Below are positions 1 to 11,818 of a stretch of 64,000 nucleotides of DNA, in pieces. Every line of letters begins with the position of its first letter. The stretch's first letter is position 1. The DNA is taken from assembly GCA_019915135.1 (NCBI GenBank), contig JAHLMK010000020.1, positions 862,431 to 926,430 of the forward strand, given 5' to 3'. Origin of the DNA: Strobilurus pachycystidiatus (Eukaryota; Basidiomycota; Agaricomycetes; Agaricales; Physalacriaceae). The notes under the pieces were generated by a model, which was given only the letters and a program-made list of their open reading frames with translations, was not told the DNA's origin and searched no databases. Both the position numbers and the translations under genes were made by a program.

Positions 1-9
1 ATTGTCAAG

Positions 10-1512
10 ATGCACCACGACTCTCTTGGTCCTGGACACCCTGGACGCTTCAAGACCTACGAACTTCTCAGTCGAGAATTCTGGTGGCCAGGCATGTCTG
101 TCTTTGTTCGCGACTATGTCGATGGCTGTGCTACCTGTCAGATGACGAAACCTAGGAATCATCCGGCACATGTTCCCCTTATACCCAACGAGATTCCCGA
201 GCGCCCTTTTGGGACTATCACCACCGACTTCATTACAGATCTACCCGAGTGCGAAGGGTATAACGCTATCCATTGTGTTGTTGACCGCTTCACCAAGACG
301 GTAATTGTATCTCCATGCCGCAAGACCATTGATGCGGATGGTACGGTTGATATCTTGGTGGATGGTGTTTATCGACGCTATGGTCTCTGGGACAAGATGA
401 TCTCTGATCGTGGTCCCCAGTTTGCAAGCAAGGTCATGCAAGCCGTTCACGCTAAGCTAGGAATTACCTCTGCGCTTAGTACGGCTTACCATCCTCAAAC
501 AGATGGCGAAACCGAGCGTTATAATCAAGAACTTGAACAATACCTCCGCGTTTTCTGTAACTACCGACAAGACGACTGGGTCAAATACCTCCCCTTTGCA
601 GAATTCTCTCACAACAGTCGCATTCACTCCGCCACGGGCAAGTCCCCCTTTGAACTTCTTCACGGTTTCAAACCCCGCTTATACCCCTCTTTGAACCCCA
701 CGTCCAACATTCCCACTGTCGAAGAACGGTTGACCAACCTAGAACGGCTTCGCGAGGAAGTCAAGGCTAGCCTTACCACCGCCGCAGAGATCATGAAGCG
801 GAACAACGGAGATGTCACCAAGAAGGGCATTACGTTCAAAGTTGGTGACAAGGTGTTGCTTGACGGAAAGAATCTCAAGACAACGCGACCCAAAGCTAAG
901 CTCTCAGACAAGCATCATGGGCCTTTTGAAGTCACTGACGTACTTGGACCAGTCAACTATCGTCTCAAACTTCCTCCCACATGGCGTATACACCCTGTCT
1001 TCCACGCCGCCCTCCTCCTTCCTTTTGTGGAGACCGAGGCTCATGGGCCTAATTTCCCATCTAATCCGCCCGACCTCATCGACGACAAGGAAGAGTTTGA
1101 TGTTGAAGCCATACTCGACTCTCGCCCAACTCGTAACAAGCGCGGCATTCAGTACTTGGTGAAGTGGTTGGACTACCCGTCATCAGAGAACACCTGGGAA
1201 CCCAGTTCCAACCTCACGAAGGCACTCCCTTTGATCAAGGAATTCCATCGTACACATCCCACGGCTTACTCCAAACCCCTTCCCCACCTTCGCACTCTCG
1301 GTGTCACCGTTAACGACATCTGGACGGGGACTACTGCGCTCCAGGTGCAAGCGCATCCTAAAGAGGGGGTATTGTCACGAATTGCCTCCATTCTTCTCCC
1401 TCCATCACGTGCTTCCCACTCTCGACACCGTCATATTCTCCCGTCTCTGCATCCACCTCGGCCTGGGCCTAGCTCACCTCTCTCTTTCATCCATCGTCTT
1501 GGCATTGCCTAG
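10..1512 (+). CDS. Ty3/gypsy (chromovirus) polyprotein, C-terminal part: integrase and chromodomain
   Basis: The reading frame enters from outside the window, so only the end of pol is seen. Domains in order: an HHCC integrase zinc finger (residues 1-48, ending CATCQMTK); the DDE core with D in TTDFITDLP and VVDRFTK, D in ISDRGPQF, and E in YHPQTDGETERYNQ; a GPF/Y-type module (HHGPFEV, near residue 305); and a chromodomain around residues 365-410 (FDVEAILDSR, YLVKWLDYP, NTWEPSSNL). Integrase inserts the cDNA, and the chromodomain of chromoviruses is known to bias insertion to marked chromatin. No frameshift or stop interrupts the visible part. The frame runs past the polypurine tract into the 3' LTR before stopping, which is common in this group. 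The first listed ATG is only the first in the window, not the true start. Confidence 0.95.
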   Translation: MHHDSLGPGHPGRFKTYELLSREFWWPGMSVFVRDYVDGCATCQMTKPRNHPAHVPLIPNEIPERPFGTITTDFITDLPECEGYNAIHCVVDRFTKTVIVSPCRKTIDADGTVDILVDGVYRRYGLWDKMISDRGPQFASKVMQAVHAKLGITSALSTAYHPQTDGETERYNQELEQYLRVFCNYRQDDWVKYLPFAEFSHNSRIHSATGKSPFELLHGFKPRLYPSLNPTSNIPTVEERLTNLERLREEVKASLTTAAEIMKRNNGDVTKKGITFKVGDKVLLDGKNLKTTRPKAKLSDKHHGPFEVTDVLGPVNYRLKLPPTWRIHPVFHAALLLPFVETEAHGPNFPSNPPDLIDDKEEFDVEAILDSRPTRNKRGIQYLVKWLDYPSSENTWEPSSNLTKALPLIKEFHRTHPTAYSKPLPHLRTLGVTVNDIWTGTTALQVQAHPKEGVLSRIASILLPPSRASHSRHRHILPSLHPPRPGPSSPLSFIHRLGIA

Positions 1513-1911
1513 ACAGATCACAGGTTCCATCATGGGATGGGTGTCCAAATGCGGACCGTAGATTCCGGCCCGCTGAAGACTGCAAGTCAATGATGTCATT
1601 GCCATACGAGGCGAGGGCAGCCTTTCTCTGGACATCCATGACATCATTTACCCGGGTCCCTCTGCCAAATCTTCGCAAGTACTTCGGTTATGCTACCTTG
1701 GTCCGTACTCTGGATTCTCTGTATATATTCATGGACTCTCTAGTTAGTTCCGCAGTCTGTTCTCTTCGTCTACTCACTGCTCGGTCGCTCCTAGTACTGG
1801 TGTAGCTTGACACACTCCTCCTTCATATCTATATCTATCTCTATCCCTTTCTCCTTGTCTCGTTCGTGTGACTTGGGTGGTTGCCTTAGTATTCGGGCAC
1901 CAGTCTTGACA
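1373..1911 (+). repeat. Putative 3' LTR of the Ty3 element
   Basis: A purine-rich tract (1360-1369, AAAGAGGGGG) lies just before a TGTCAC start at 1373, as expected for a polypurine tract and LTR. The inverted end TTGACA occurs at 1906-1911; an earlier TTGACA ending at 1812 is an alternative end. A TATATA box at about 1722-1727 could start LTR transcription. The 5' LTR is outside the window, so the right boundary and any target duplication cannot be tested here. Confidence 0.55.
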
Positions 1912-2054
1912 CCTGCAACAAACCTTCGAACAATCATGTACGCAGGCTCTGCACCGACGCGGACAACCCGTTTGATTGGACTTTATATATTCAGTAGCGA
2001 CTCCTCCACCTACCCTCTTAGTTTGCTACTTGTGTATTGAACTAACAATATATT

Positions 2055-5000
2055 CTACGTTACAATGTACTTCTTTGCCGACGTTGGCAGTGCTCGCGGA
2101 CCACATCGTGGTCTATGTTTTGCATTTGAATCCCGTCCAGCGCATTCCCGAACACTCTGACTTCCGCAGTCTCGACACGCGTACTGACACATCCAAGACG
2201 ACTTCCGACCTTTACAATCCACTCCTCTCGTGCATCGGGGACACGACCGTGGCTCACGGTCGTGTGTCTTCTGTTTTTTATTTGCTTTGGGAGGTGCCGT
2301 GTCCTGCACACGTTTGCGAGCACGCTGGAGGATAGCATTGGTGGACGGTACGTCGCTTGCTAATGCAGATGGTGCAGAACCGGATGCACCAGAGCCAAAC
2401 GCGCCTGAGTCGGATGCCACGCCAGAGCCGGATGCACCAGAGCCGGATGCCACGCCAGAGCCAGATGCGCGAACAGCACGGGGCACGCCAGCACCTGACG
2501 CGGCGGATGAAGATGCGGCACTATTCTCTAGGGAAGAAAGGCCGCGGGAGGCTGTGTGGGGGCGCAATGGCTCAGACGTTGTTCGAAGAATTTGATTAGC
2601 GCGCGCGGAGTCCTCGATTCGTGCCTGCACCGGTTTTGTCTTGTCAAGAGCGAGGGAGACAGATTGACGGATGTTTGAATTTGTCTGCCAATCGCCATTG
2701 AAGTATGCTGTAAGCTGTTCTGAAAGCTAGAAGGTCTGATAAGTTTCATTCTGTACTGTGCAATGTTTTACTTACCTTGTAATAAACATCCGGACTTGTT
2801 TCCGCTTCTCGATTCCAACGCTTTACCGCTTCATTACTGATCGACCCTGTAGTTGAACGAAACTCGGGAGCGGTCTTCATGAGATGGGAGAAGAGCTTCT
2901 TCTCGGTAACAGAAGCAATGGGAAGAACAGCCTTACGGGTGCCCTGCATTCTGGCGAGGTATGCCTGTTTCTGTTTCTCGTAGGTCCGAGACATGAAAGG
3001 CTGCATCCCTGCTTGAACACGAAGCGCCTCGGATATCGGTACTATGCCCATTTCCTCGGTAGTTTGCTGGTAGAAGTTCCCGTTGACCCATGGAAGTACA
3101 ATCGGAGTTGTATCTGTGTAACGATCACTGAGAACAATCTCGAGCTCCTGTATCTCGTTACGAAGCCAGATCAAGTCATGGCTGAGATACTTTTTGCCAG
3201 TTGAATTGAACGTCCCGACCTTGATTAACGGTTAGAAGAGCCGAGTCTTTGAACAGTCGTCAACATACCAAGAGATTATGGCGAAGAATAAAGTCTAAAA
3301 GACATGCAACCATGTGTCGGACAGAGGCACCTCGACTCGGAAGGCGAGCAAGCAGATGAGTGTGCACACCACCTTCAGTGAAGTTTGTACCACGGAAGCA
3401 GCGATAGATTGCGAGGCCACCCGCTTGAGCATCGAGTCCAATACAGTAATATAGGGAGATTCCGGGTGGGTCAGAAACAAAGCCATTTCGGATAAGCTCA
3501 AGGATATTCTTGGCGGTATTCCATGCGTTCCGATTGAACAGAGGGAGCTGTGTCTTTGCGTCCTTCAATGGCCCCCATGTCTGGAAGAGGTCATGAATGA
3601 GTGGGTAGAGATGTTCAGGTGGTGGAATTGAACGACGACAATGGCGCCAGAGCCAGCGGGGTTTATAGCGAAGCATATCCTCCCATCGAAGGTTCTTGGT
3701 ACGCAGCCATGCCTCGATCCGTGCCTTATCATCTGGATCCGGAATGAAGAGCGCATCTCGAAAGGCATTGGCAAAGGGAACAAGAAGACCGTGGGTGCGT
3801 GAGATGTAGATCATATTGAAGACGTGGAATGGGTCCTTCAAAACGCGACTCCAAATCTGACAGAACTCTGCCTGGGACAGTACCCGAGGTCCCAAGCCTG
3901 CTGCAAGTCCAGCGCTCTCAGGATCATGCTGTGCACTTTCCCTCATCCTTGACACATCGGCAGGATCAAGATCAAAGCCATCATCCTCATCGCTGAGAGA
4001 AAGTAAGTCTCCAAGGCCAACATCTGGCCCAGGATCAAACTCAGAGGGAACGTCGGTATCGTATGGTCCAACAGTAGATGTATCACGAGGGTGTGAAGAT
4101 GACATGGACATAGACGGAGAGCCAGAGTGGGAGGAGCTTGTACGAACATGATTCCGATGACAGATGACCTCAAATGGGGTTTTTCCAAATGCTGCTAGGG
4201 TTTGCTTTCGATGCTGGCCCATTGCTACACGGTACCACAACATCGTCAACACGCACAACAACTCGAGAAGCTGTGATGTGGATATTGTCAACATAGAGCG
4301 ATGGTGGTGTATCTAAGAACCTCCATGAGTATTGAGAGTCAAGAGTATACTCGCATACTTGACTTGTCATAATAATCATGGGTATGACTCATTCTGATCC
4401 GCCGATCAAGAAGAGTCAAGTCAAAGATGGGTCGCAAGTATGAGTTTTGGAGACATGAATTTTCATAATAGGTGTATCATCATATATTCCTTGATTAAAT
4501 GAATGTTTTATGAATCCTCTATGTATATTTGATCAATAACTTCTATATAATAGTCATTCATTATATAAATGAAATGATATACACTTGAAAAGCAAGAGTA
4601 TCCGTGAGTATTGACTCGTTAAACCCATACTCATCTTGATCCGTACCCGTACGAGTCAAGTCAAAGAAGAGTCATGAGTATTGGTTTTGAAGCATGAGTA
4701 CTCGTGTCACGGGTCAAGAGTATACTCGAGTATTGACTCGTGGAGGTTCTTAGGTGTATCGGCTACCACTCCCCGTGCAATGACCCTTGTCTGGTCATCC
4801 GAGAGCACAAGGACAGGTGTACCAGTGGGAGCAGATGATGAAAGGAGATTGGGAATAGGAATGTTGCTCATCTTGTCATAAAGTGCAAGAGAGACGTAGG
4901 CGTCACAAGCGGCATATCTGATCTGTGCCGGTGTGAGATCACGATCAGACCAGTTGGTGGAGATTCGCTCGGCAATGTTCTTAGGTAGACATCGATTGAG

Positions 5001-6215
5001 CACACTGGCCGTCAAGTCCGCAAGTGAGAGATTGGCTCGTGTCACAAGAAAACGATCCTTTGCCATTGTTCCCAGCTCGAGTGCCCCAGTAAATGAGTTC
5101 TTGCCATATCCACAAGCAACTTCAAGCTGCCGTAGATCACCGTTAATCTGCCGGCCAGCCTTTCGAATCCTGGAGTTGCGAAGAAATAGAATGAGCTGAG
5201 CTGGTAAACGCTTCGATGCAAGGAATTCCCCAATCTGTAGATGATGAGTATATACAAATAGTATGAGAGATGGAAACTATACATACCACTAGTACAAACA
5301 CCTGTTTCTTGTAGGCAATCTGAACCACCGCTGTTGACCCGCGCCCAATGACATGGCCAGACGCTGCTGTCTCAACATTCCATTCGGAATCAAATCCAAC
5401 CACGATGTCACCACCGTCAACAGGAAGATCCTCCGAGATGGCATGTAGTGCATTATCGATGTCCGCAACGGACTTCAGGACGGTGATATTGATGTCAGAA
5501 GGAGGCGAGAACTTTGGGAGATGCGAGTTCTTCTCAACAGCAACAACGTCCTCGAGCAATGACTCAAAGATACTCTCGAGCATCCCCTTGTCCGCCATGT
5601 TGTCAGTGTAAAAGACAACCGGCTGCTCGTGTCCATACAAGTGAAGAGACTCAGACATCTTCTTCAATGCATCGACAAACTGCGAGTGAGACTTTGTGGC
5701 AACAAATACACAAACACGGATTTCGCCTCGCTCGTTTGTCACTGTGAGGAGTGCTGTAAAGATAGACACACCGTCAATCTTGAATACGTGCTTTGCGAGC
5801 TGCAAATCATGTTAGAAACACTGCCAAAAAAGTAGAGACCATCAAACCTTATGGCTGTGATCAATTGCAGAGACTCTAGCAGACAGCATGGCTGTGTGTT
5901 GGTTGAGCTCATGCTTGTGCATCTCGATGAAGCTGTCGTAAATATCCCGAAGCCATTGTCCACTGGGTACAAAGCCATGGAACCCACTGTCCGACATATC
6001 ATCAAAGTCGGGAAATGGTTCATAAACTTCGGTTGGGATAGCCATCCGTGCCACTTTGACGTGCAAATATTGCAGGCGAAGCTCGTCATAGCGGCGCAGA
6101 TGCTGCATCCGAAACATGTCCGCCACCTGATGCGCACCCATGCCGTTCTGAATACAAGACCGAACAACACCAAGGGCACCTTTTGACAATGCGCTGCGCC
6201 ATGTAAGATGTGCGG
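2055..6215 (-). pseudogene. 3' part of a disrupted DUF6729 / RNase H-like / 3'-5' exonuclease gene
   Basis: This continues the gene fragment at 12399-13592, cut off by the KDZ element. Minus-strand exons: 6215-5848, 5799-5287, 5234-3269 (holding a MITE), 3219-2776, 2726-2055. Seen in order: a MULE/DDE-like block with acidic residues in IDHSHKL and FYTDNMAD; a DEDDy exonuclease with ExoI FDSEWN, ExoII INGDLRQL and ExoIII YAACDAYVSL; a long conserved tail (EAWLRTKNLRWEDMLRYKP, GTNFTEGGVHTHL, VNGNFY, GTRKAVLP); and a Cys-rich end (CPRCTRGVDCKGR). Apart from the two transposon insertions there is an apparent 1-nt shift in a G run near 4216-4220, between the VVVPCSN frame and the FGKTPFEV frame. 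The exonuclease motifs themselves are intact. The family looks like the DUF6729-exonuclease proteins expanded in mushrooms; its role is unknown to me. Confidence 0.85.
4314..4752. mobile_element. 439-bp MITE with 8-bp target duplication GGTGTATC
   Basis: The ends are inverted: TAAGAACCTCCA at the left matches the complement of the right end TGGAGGTTCTTA. The 8-mer GGTGTATC flanks it at 4306-4313 and 4753-4760. It is AT-rich and carries several copies of motifs such as GAGTCAAG and AGAGTATACTCG near both ends. It has no coding capacity. It sits inside the exonuclease gene; subtracting the element plus one 8-mer restores the minus-strand reading across the site (VVADTP to PSLYVD). The 8-bp duplication suits hAT-like or KDZ/Zisupton-like transposases; the parent family is not identified. 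Confidence 0.88.
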
Positions 6216-6528
6216 AGTAATATGCTCGGACTAGGCACTAACACTGGCGTACACCAGTGTACACCAGTGGTCGGTGGTGTGTAGTGGTGAGCGGCACTGC
6301 CCGGCGTGAGCCGGTGATGTGGTTTGAACACCGGTGGGTGACAGTGTCATGTTACGTGACCGTTCGTTTTCGTTCTCCGTACAATCATCACCGTTCTACA
6401 CCGTAATACACTGGCCTACGCTGTCCTTGCACGCCGCCTCGGCCGATGTTTTTCGATCAGGCTCTAAGCTTTTCCAGGTTTTACACCTCGTCATACTGTG
6501 ACTCGTTGACTCCTTTTGTAAGACTATC

Positions 6529-9315
6529 ATGTCGGAACCGCCATCGACGAAAGCATTCAAGGGCAAAATCACCGACACTAACAAGAAGAAAGCGAACTTT
6601 CTTCTTCCTCTCGCCATTGTTTGGGGCGTTTGCAGCGCCGAGGATGGGGCAGCTCTGCAGCCAAGGGCGCTCCGCCCTCTACTCGCTGCATATTACGAGG
6701 AAAACAGGGAACGATTGAAGCAGGACCCTCTCTACAAGGACATTTGGCTCGATGATGCTGATATCGCCGCCGGAACAGGGTCCACCGCCCTGCCAGGACC
6801 GGCCCCGGCGCCACTAAAGGCTGGCGACACTGGCAAGGCCAAGGACAAGACGAGTGCCGACAAGGCGCGCGAGGATGAGGACGCTGAGATCAAAGATATA
6901 GCAGACGATGTTCAAGCTACCGGGTGCGTAATTCATCCTCTGTCAACCCTTCTTGTACGCCTCCTCAAGCCCGTTGATCAACAGTGCTGCAAGGAAACTC
7001 CTCGATGACCAGATCCCCATCGCTCCCACCCCAGCTTTCTCCAAATTGAATGGCGGCAAAGGTAAGAGAAACCTCCACTCTCAGAGAATCGCATCCATTG
7101 TTCCTTTAGATATGCGGGACATCGATAGTACTCAAGCCCGAGCCGGGACTACCGAGACGCAAGGTCTGTACACCGCCTCACCGACTTCGATTGATGTAAC
7201 ATATACCATCTAGGCAAGCAAAGCAAAGCAAAGGACAACGCCGTTGAGAAGGACGACGACGATGAAGAGGACGACGATGAAGAGGAAGACACAGACGGGG
7301 AGAGCGACACCAATAACGCACCAGACCAAGGAGAACCTGTCGAGCCACTCCCTGATGCGCTGCTCCAGGAGTACAAGGCCGTGAAGATAGCCGGTCGAAT
7401 GCGTGCGCAGTCCTCCTCCACTGATTTCCTGCTACCAATTCACTTGCTTATCCAGTTGTTGTCTCCCTCGAGTATAAGGACAAGGATAACCGTCATCTGC
7501 ACACGGAGGAGATTCCGCTGATTGAAAAGTCATCGCTGTCCTTCTATCAGAAGAAGGGTGACGACGACCTGTATGTCCAGCTCAAACAGGTCATCCCCGC
7601 AATATTCGTGTCTAGCTCTCCGACCAAAGGTACTGGCACGCGCTTCCATCTTTGTCTGCCGTCTGTCTGACTCTCTCCAACAGATCATACAAGCCGCTTC
7701 TTTCGCACAAGTCCTCTGAATGACGCCGGCCTGGTCTATCTTGGCAACACAGAGAACTTTCTCTCCGAAAATCTCCCGGACGCGCTCTCATTCGTGGTCG
7801 TGAATATGTACAAGGTGGAACTCGTTGAGAATATGATGTACTCGTGCCATCTATTCTCCAAGCAGGATCCAACCCGACAACGACCTGTTGCAGTCCCCGT
7901 ATGTTCGCTCTGATCCTACACATATACCTATTGACGCTTGAGTCAGCACTCCGGAGGCGTTACGGCAATCGCCACTACGCTCTTTCCATCTGCTAGTACA
8001 ACGCTAGTCGTTCCGAAGGTTCCAAAGGGCACGGTTACCGATGTGACTGTCCCAGACCCCAAACCTAATCTGACGAGCGCGCAGCAGAAAAAGATGTCGA
8101 CGGATGAGATAGAGGCATATGAACAAGAGCAGGTATGTCTTTGCACAATTCATCGTACTTAGTCGGGAACTGAGCTCCGAGTTAGAACGATCGCCAGGCT
8201 CTCATAGTAGCTCTACGGATCTACAAGTCCGAGGATGGGAAGTTCCCTCACAGTTTCTATGAATTTCTGCGCACAGAAGTTCTCCACATCGATTTTCGCG
8301 ATGACGACTTTCAGATTCTGGATGCTCCCGGCAGTACGCATGATTTATGATTCATCTGACCTGTCTGACGTCCGCTTCAGCCAATCAGCTCGTCATATTA
8401 GAGCGCCGCAAGCTCTTCGAGATACGTGTGCTTGATCAGCTCAAGGCGGAACGGTGGCAAAAGGGCCAAAAGTTCAAGGTCCCCATGGGATCAACCGAGA
8501 AGCGTAAGTTGCTGGCTTCCTCACTATCTCTATGGAGCTAACGACGTCTAGATAATCGCTGGGTTGACACTATCTTTGCGGAGCGCGACCTCTTTGGCAT
8601 GTTCGGATGGAAGAGCTCGCAGGCAATGACCGATAAACGCCATTTCGGTCCTGATGCCCGCAACAACCACTCGGCCATCAAAAAGTGGTGGGACGATCCA
8701 ACCAACGAGGACTGCTTGAAGCGGTTCAGATCTTTGTCGGCACCAAAGTTTGACGAGTGGATGAAGAGCGATACTCTGAAGGGGGAGAAGAAGAAGAAGG
8801 CGGGATCATCGAAGAAAAGTACGGTAAACCAGCATTCAGGACGGCGTGAGCGGTCCAGAGATGTGAGCCGCAACCGGGAACGCTCCAGGGAAAGGGTTCG
8901 AGGAAGGAGCCGTGAGAGAAGCCGTGAGAGAAGTCGAGAGCGGGGACGTGGTAGGAGGCAGAACACATTCCGTAGCCCGAGCCCAGGTGAGCTTACTTTG
9001 TCATCTCGTCAGCTGTATAGAGACTAACTGGAGTGCTTAGATTCCAAGCACAGCCATTCTCGCAACTCGAGAGCGAGTAGCAGTCCACTTCGCGAGGGAA
9101 GCAAGGCACAGGGTAGTACCAAGAGGAAGCATGTCGCATCACACAGCCCGGAGAGACGACGATCCAGGAGTCCTCCCAAGAAGAAGGTGCACAAGGTTGA
9201 GGAGAGAAGACGCGCCAATGATTATAAGGCTACGGGAAGTGATCGGTATGTGGATATCGACTTATTGGAGTCACCAGCTTCTAATGCGTCGTTTTTCGAT
9301 CTTTCGTCGGATTAG
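6529..9315 (+). CDS. Accessory (passenger) protein of the KDZ element, 11 exons, acidic tract and RS tail
   Basis: I do not recognise the family. Exons that keep the frame: 6529-6923, 6985-7061, 7110-7163, 7214-7402, 7456-7629, 7684-7898, 7947-8132, 8186-8333, 8381-8503, 8552-8986, 9041-9315. All introns are GT-AG and 48-61 nt. The product is 756 residues. Visible parts: a hydrophobic N-terminal patch (NFLLPLAIVWGVC), a D/E-rich tract near residue 190 (after a KQSKAK run), a globular-looking middle (about 240-560), then a Lys-rich stretch and an RS/RE-rich tail (SRERSRERSRERG) like those of splicing factors. The RS tail and basic runs suggest a nuclear protein; this is inference. The gene ends only 110 bp before the transposase ATG on the same strand. 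Its translation is the same in both element copies, so it appears to be kept under use rather than decaying. Confidence 0.82.
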
Positions 9316-9425
9316 TGCTAGCGATCACATAGATTCTGACTAGATATATACTTAGAAAGTGTCGTAGAAAATAGATCCTATACATAGCTTTTTTGGACCT
9401 CCTATTTGACGCCTTTCCCTCCTTC

Positions 9426-11667
9426 ATGCCGTCGTCATCGCAGGACCTTATATCGGTTATTTCACTGTTCTTCCCAGCGGGTGTAGGACTCGAGACTGTA
9501 CTGCTCACTCTTTGCACCATTGCGGCACTCTTCCCCATCTATCGTCTCCACGTCAATCAGCCGCGCGATGGCTCGCGTGCACGTCTTCACACTGCCTGGT
9601 TGACTGTCTTTGTTCATATCCTGGGCAAGTCTCTGGCCTCAGAGGACCCAAGCCCCTGGATGGACGATAATGAGCCGTTGGAGCATGCAGCGGCTATGGC
9701 TCGTGATGGGCAAGTCCTGTATAGTCTTCTTGGAATTGATGATATTGCATCGTCTTCCTCATTCATACCCCTTCCACCAGTTGTACTGGTGACTCGTCAT
9801 CTTGCATGCATCCTATGCCCCTTCCTTCCACATCCTACTCTCCGACATCGTGACAAGATTGTGTCTGTTCGTCTTCTTGATGAACAAAGACGGTGGCGGA
9901 CCGGTCATCTGCTGATCGCTCGATGTCTCTCTTGTCAATCGCACTACTATCCGGATCGTATTGTCTCTCCCACAGGAACTCGCAATCGCCGTATCATGAG
10001 ATTTGATTACGATGCACAGTATGTCAGGATTTCGAAACATGGGGTCTGGGTTCATAGATTCCTGGCGTTGGAGCAGGAGAAGGCCGTGGCTCGGTTCAAA
10101 TGCGGCTGGGCCAACTTTGCTGACTGGATGAATGACTCATTGTTGGCGCGCGGGGAAAAGAGAAAAATGACAGCCCGCCAGTCACGACGAATGTTTGTAG
10201 AGCATCTGTCTCGTCGATTACTAGTCTTTCACGGGAAGGCACAAGCCTTTACGTGTCCTTCGAACGCTACCACGGAGATCATGCTCATGTCAGTACGTGC
10301 TGCAATTGGCAACAATGGTGGAGTCCTACCCACAGCCATGCATCATGGCTGCATGGACTGTACGCACATGAAGCGCTACAAAGAAGATCTAGTCAGGGAG
10401 GGTGCTGATCTGGATGCTCCTGCCGATAGCATCGTAGATGATGTGAATGAAGAACTTCAGGTATCTGTATAGCTATGTGGGTGTATTGGGATAGCTTACT
10501 CAACTTTGACGCCAGGGACAACCACCACATCGTGAAGATACTGCAGATGACGAAGAAACAGAGAATCTCATCAGTGCTTATAACCGTCAGCTTCAACGTG
10601 CCGATCCAGCGCCACCTGATGTTGAGCCTCGGGGATACGTACGGTTAGCTGTAATGGATGGAAAAAACACGGGTCACCGAGTGAGTTTGAATTATGAATG
10701 GGAGAAGTGAGCTTGCTAATCAAAATCGCTACAGATTTGCGCTGTTCGGGATTGTAATGCACCGCTCAAGAATTACAAGAATGGGCGGTTCTGTGGGCAC
10801 CATCTCGATGCCGGTCTATCCCACATGTGCGGCCTTGTTGACTGTGGTCGTCCTGTGGCCCAAGGAGCCTTGACGTGCGATTTGCCGGCTCATCGCTCAT
10901 GGTATGCAAAGTATTCCAAGAGGTTCAAGCGGCTAGGTTTTGGAGGCGTTCAGCGTGTTATCAGAAGACAGCAACCTCATCCAAACTCGGACGCTACCAA
11001 TCCTACCCATCCCCCAATTACTCCCTTCACGGTTGAGCTGCCGGCACTCGCTGATCTTCCAGGCTCGCAGGTGCAGCACACCTTTCGCGCACGCACTGTG
11101 TACTGCATTCAGACTGTTCAGTGGTCTTGTGGAATCCCGATCGGATGGGGCAAGTGTTACAATTCGGAAAGCCCTTCTCAGGTTCTGAAAATTGTCGACG
11201 ATCTCTGGAGCGAGTATCCGGATCAGAAACCGGGTTTCCTCGCTTATGATAACGCATGCAAACTCCTTCGCCACATCATTACCCAGGATCGACAAAGTCA
11301 CTGGCTAGAGAGTACCAAGTTCATTGTTGATGCTTGGCATTACATTGGGCACAAAGCATCCGATGCCTTATGTCGCCTGTGGTGCAACCCTACTCCCCGC
11401 AACGGCTCACAGCCTGATCTCATTCAGACTGTTACAGATGATGCTGGCAATGTTCTACTAACACGGGCTTTCAACACGGAGACCGCCGAGCAGCTCAACT
11501 CCTGGTTAGATGGATTTGATTCGCAGTTGAGGCAGATGACAGATGTCACCTTCGACTTTTATCTTCATGTCTTGATGCTACTCTACTGGGATATGATCGA
11601 GGGGCGAATCGAGCAGAAGGATCGCGGTCTTTCGGCGGACTTTTGGGCAGCGGTACTAGGAGAGTAG
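9426..11667 (+). CDS. KDZ superfamily transposase with CxC5/CxC6-type cysteine clusters
   Basis: Exons 9426-10460, 10516-10680 and 10735-11667 give 710 residues. An in-frame stop at 9372 precedes it; ATG 9426 is the first ATG, and upstream residues would need a non-ATG start or another exon. The N-terminal half carries zinc-ligand-like pairs (ARCLSCQ near residue 167, HHGCMDC near 312). A second cluster follows at about 401-470 (CAVRDCN, FCGHH, MCGLVDCG, TCDLPAH). These look like the CxC5 and CxC6 clusters known from KDZ proteins. The RNase H-type core shows FLAYDNACKL (about 570), DAWHYIGH and NTETAEQLNSW (about 647), the usual D and E neighbourhoods. It should cut and paste the element by binding its ends. 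A TATATA at about 9342 could serve as its own promoter. Confidence 0.92.
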
Positions 11668-11818
11668 TCGGGCGGAATGAAAAAGTTGTTGACCATTACG
11701 GTTGTTCTCACAGTGGCGGTCGTGCACACAACCAAGGCCCAAAATGCGGGCTAGTGATGAATGTGACACTGGCAGTATTACTTACGAGGTCAGGGATGAC
11801 CATAAAAGGATAAGGAAA

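Noticed and set aside
7214..7232. Short GCAAA tandem repeat as a microsatellite feature
   Set aside because: It is a three-fold run inside an exon of the passenger gene (KQSKAK) and needs no separate explanation.
6529..9315. KDZ passenger gene as a TET/JBP dioxygenase
   Set aside because: An HID triplet occurs (VLHIDF), but no second metal-binding His or other family motifs are seen around it; one chance HxD is not enough.
9393..9425. Start of the KDZ transposase at 9393
   Set aside because: That codon is TTG; the first ATG is 9426. The extra residues may be real only if an upstream exon exists. The same applies to several other frames that begin with TTG or GTG.
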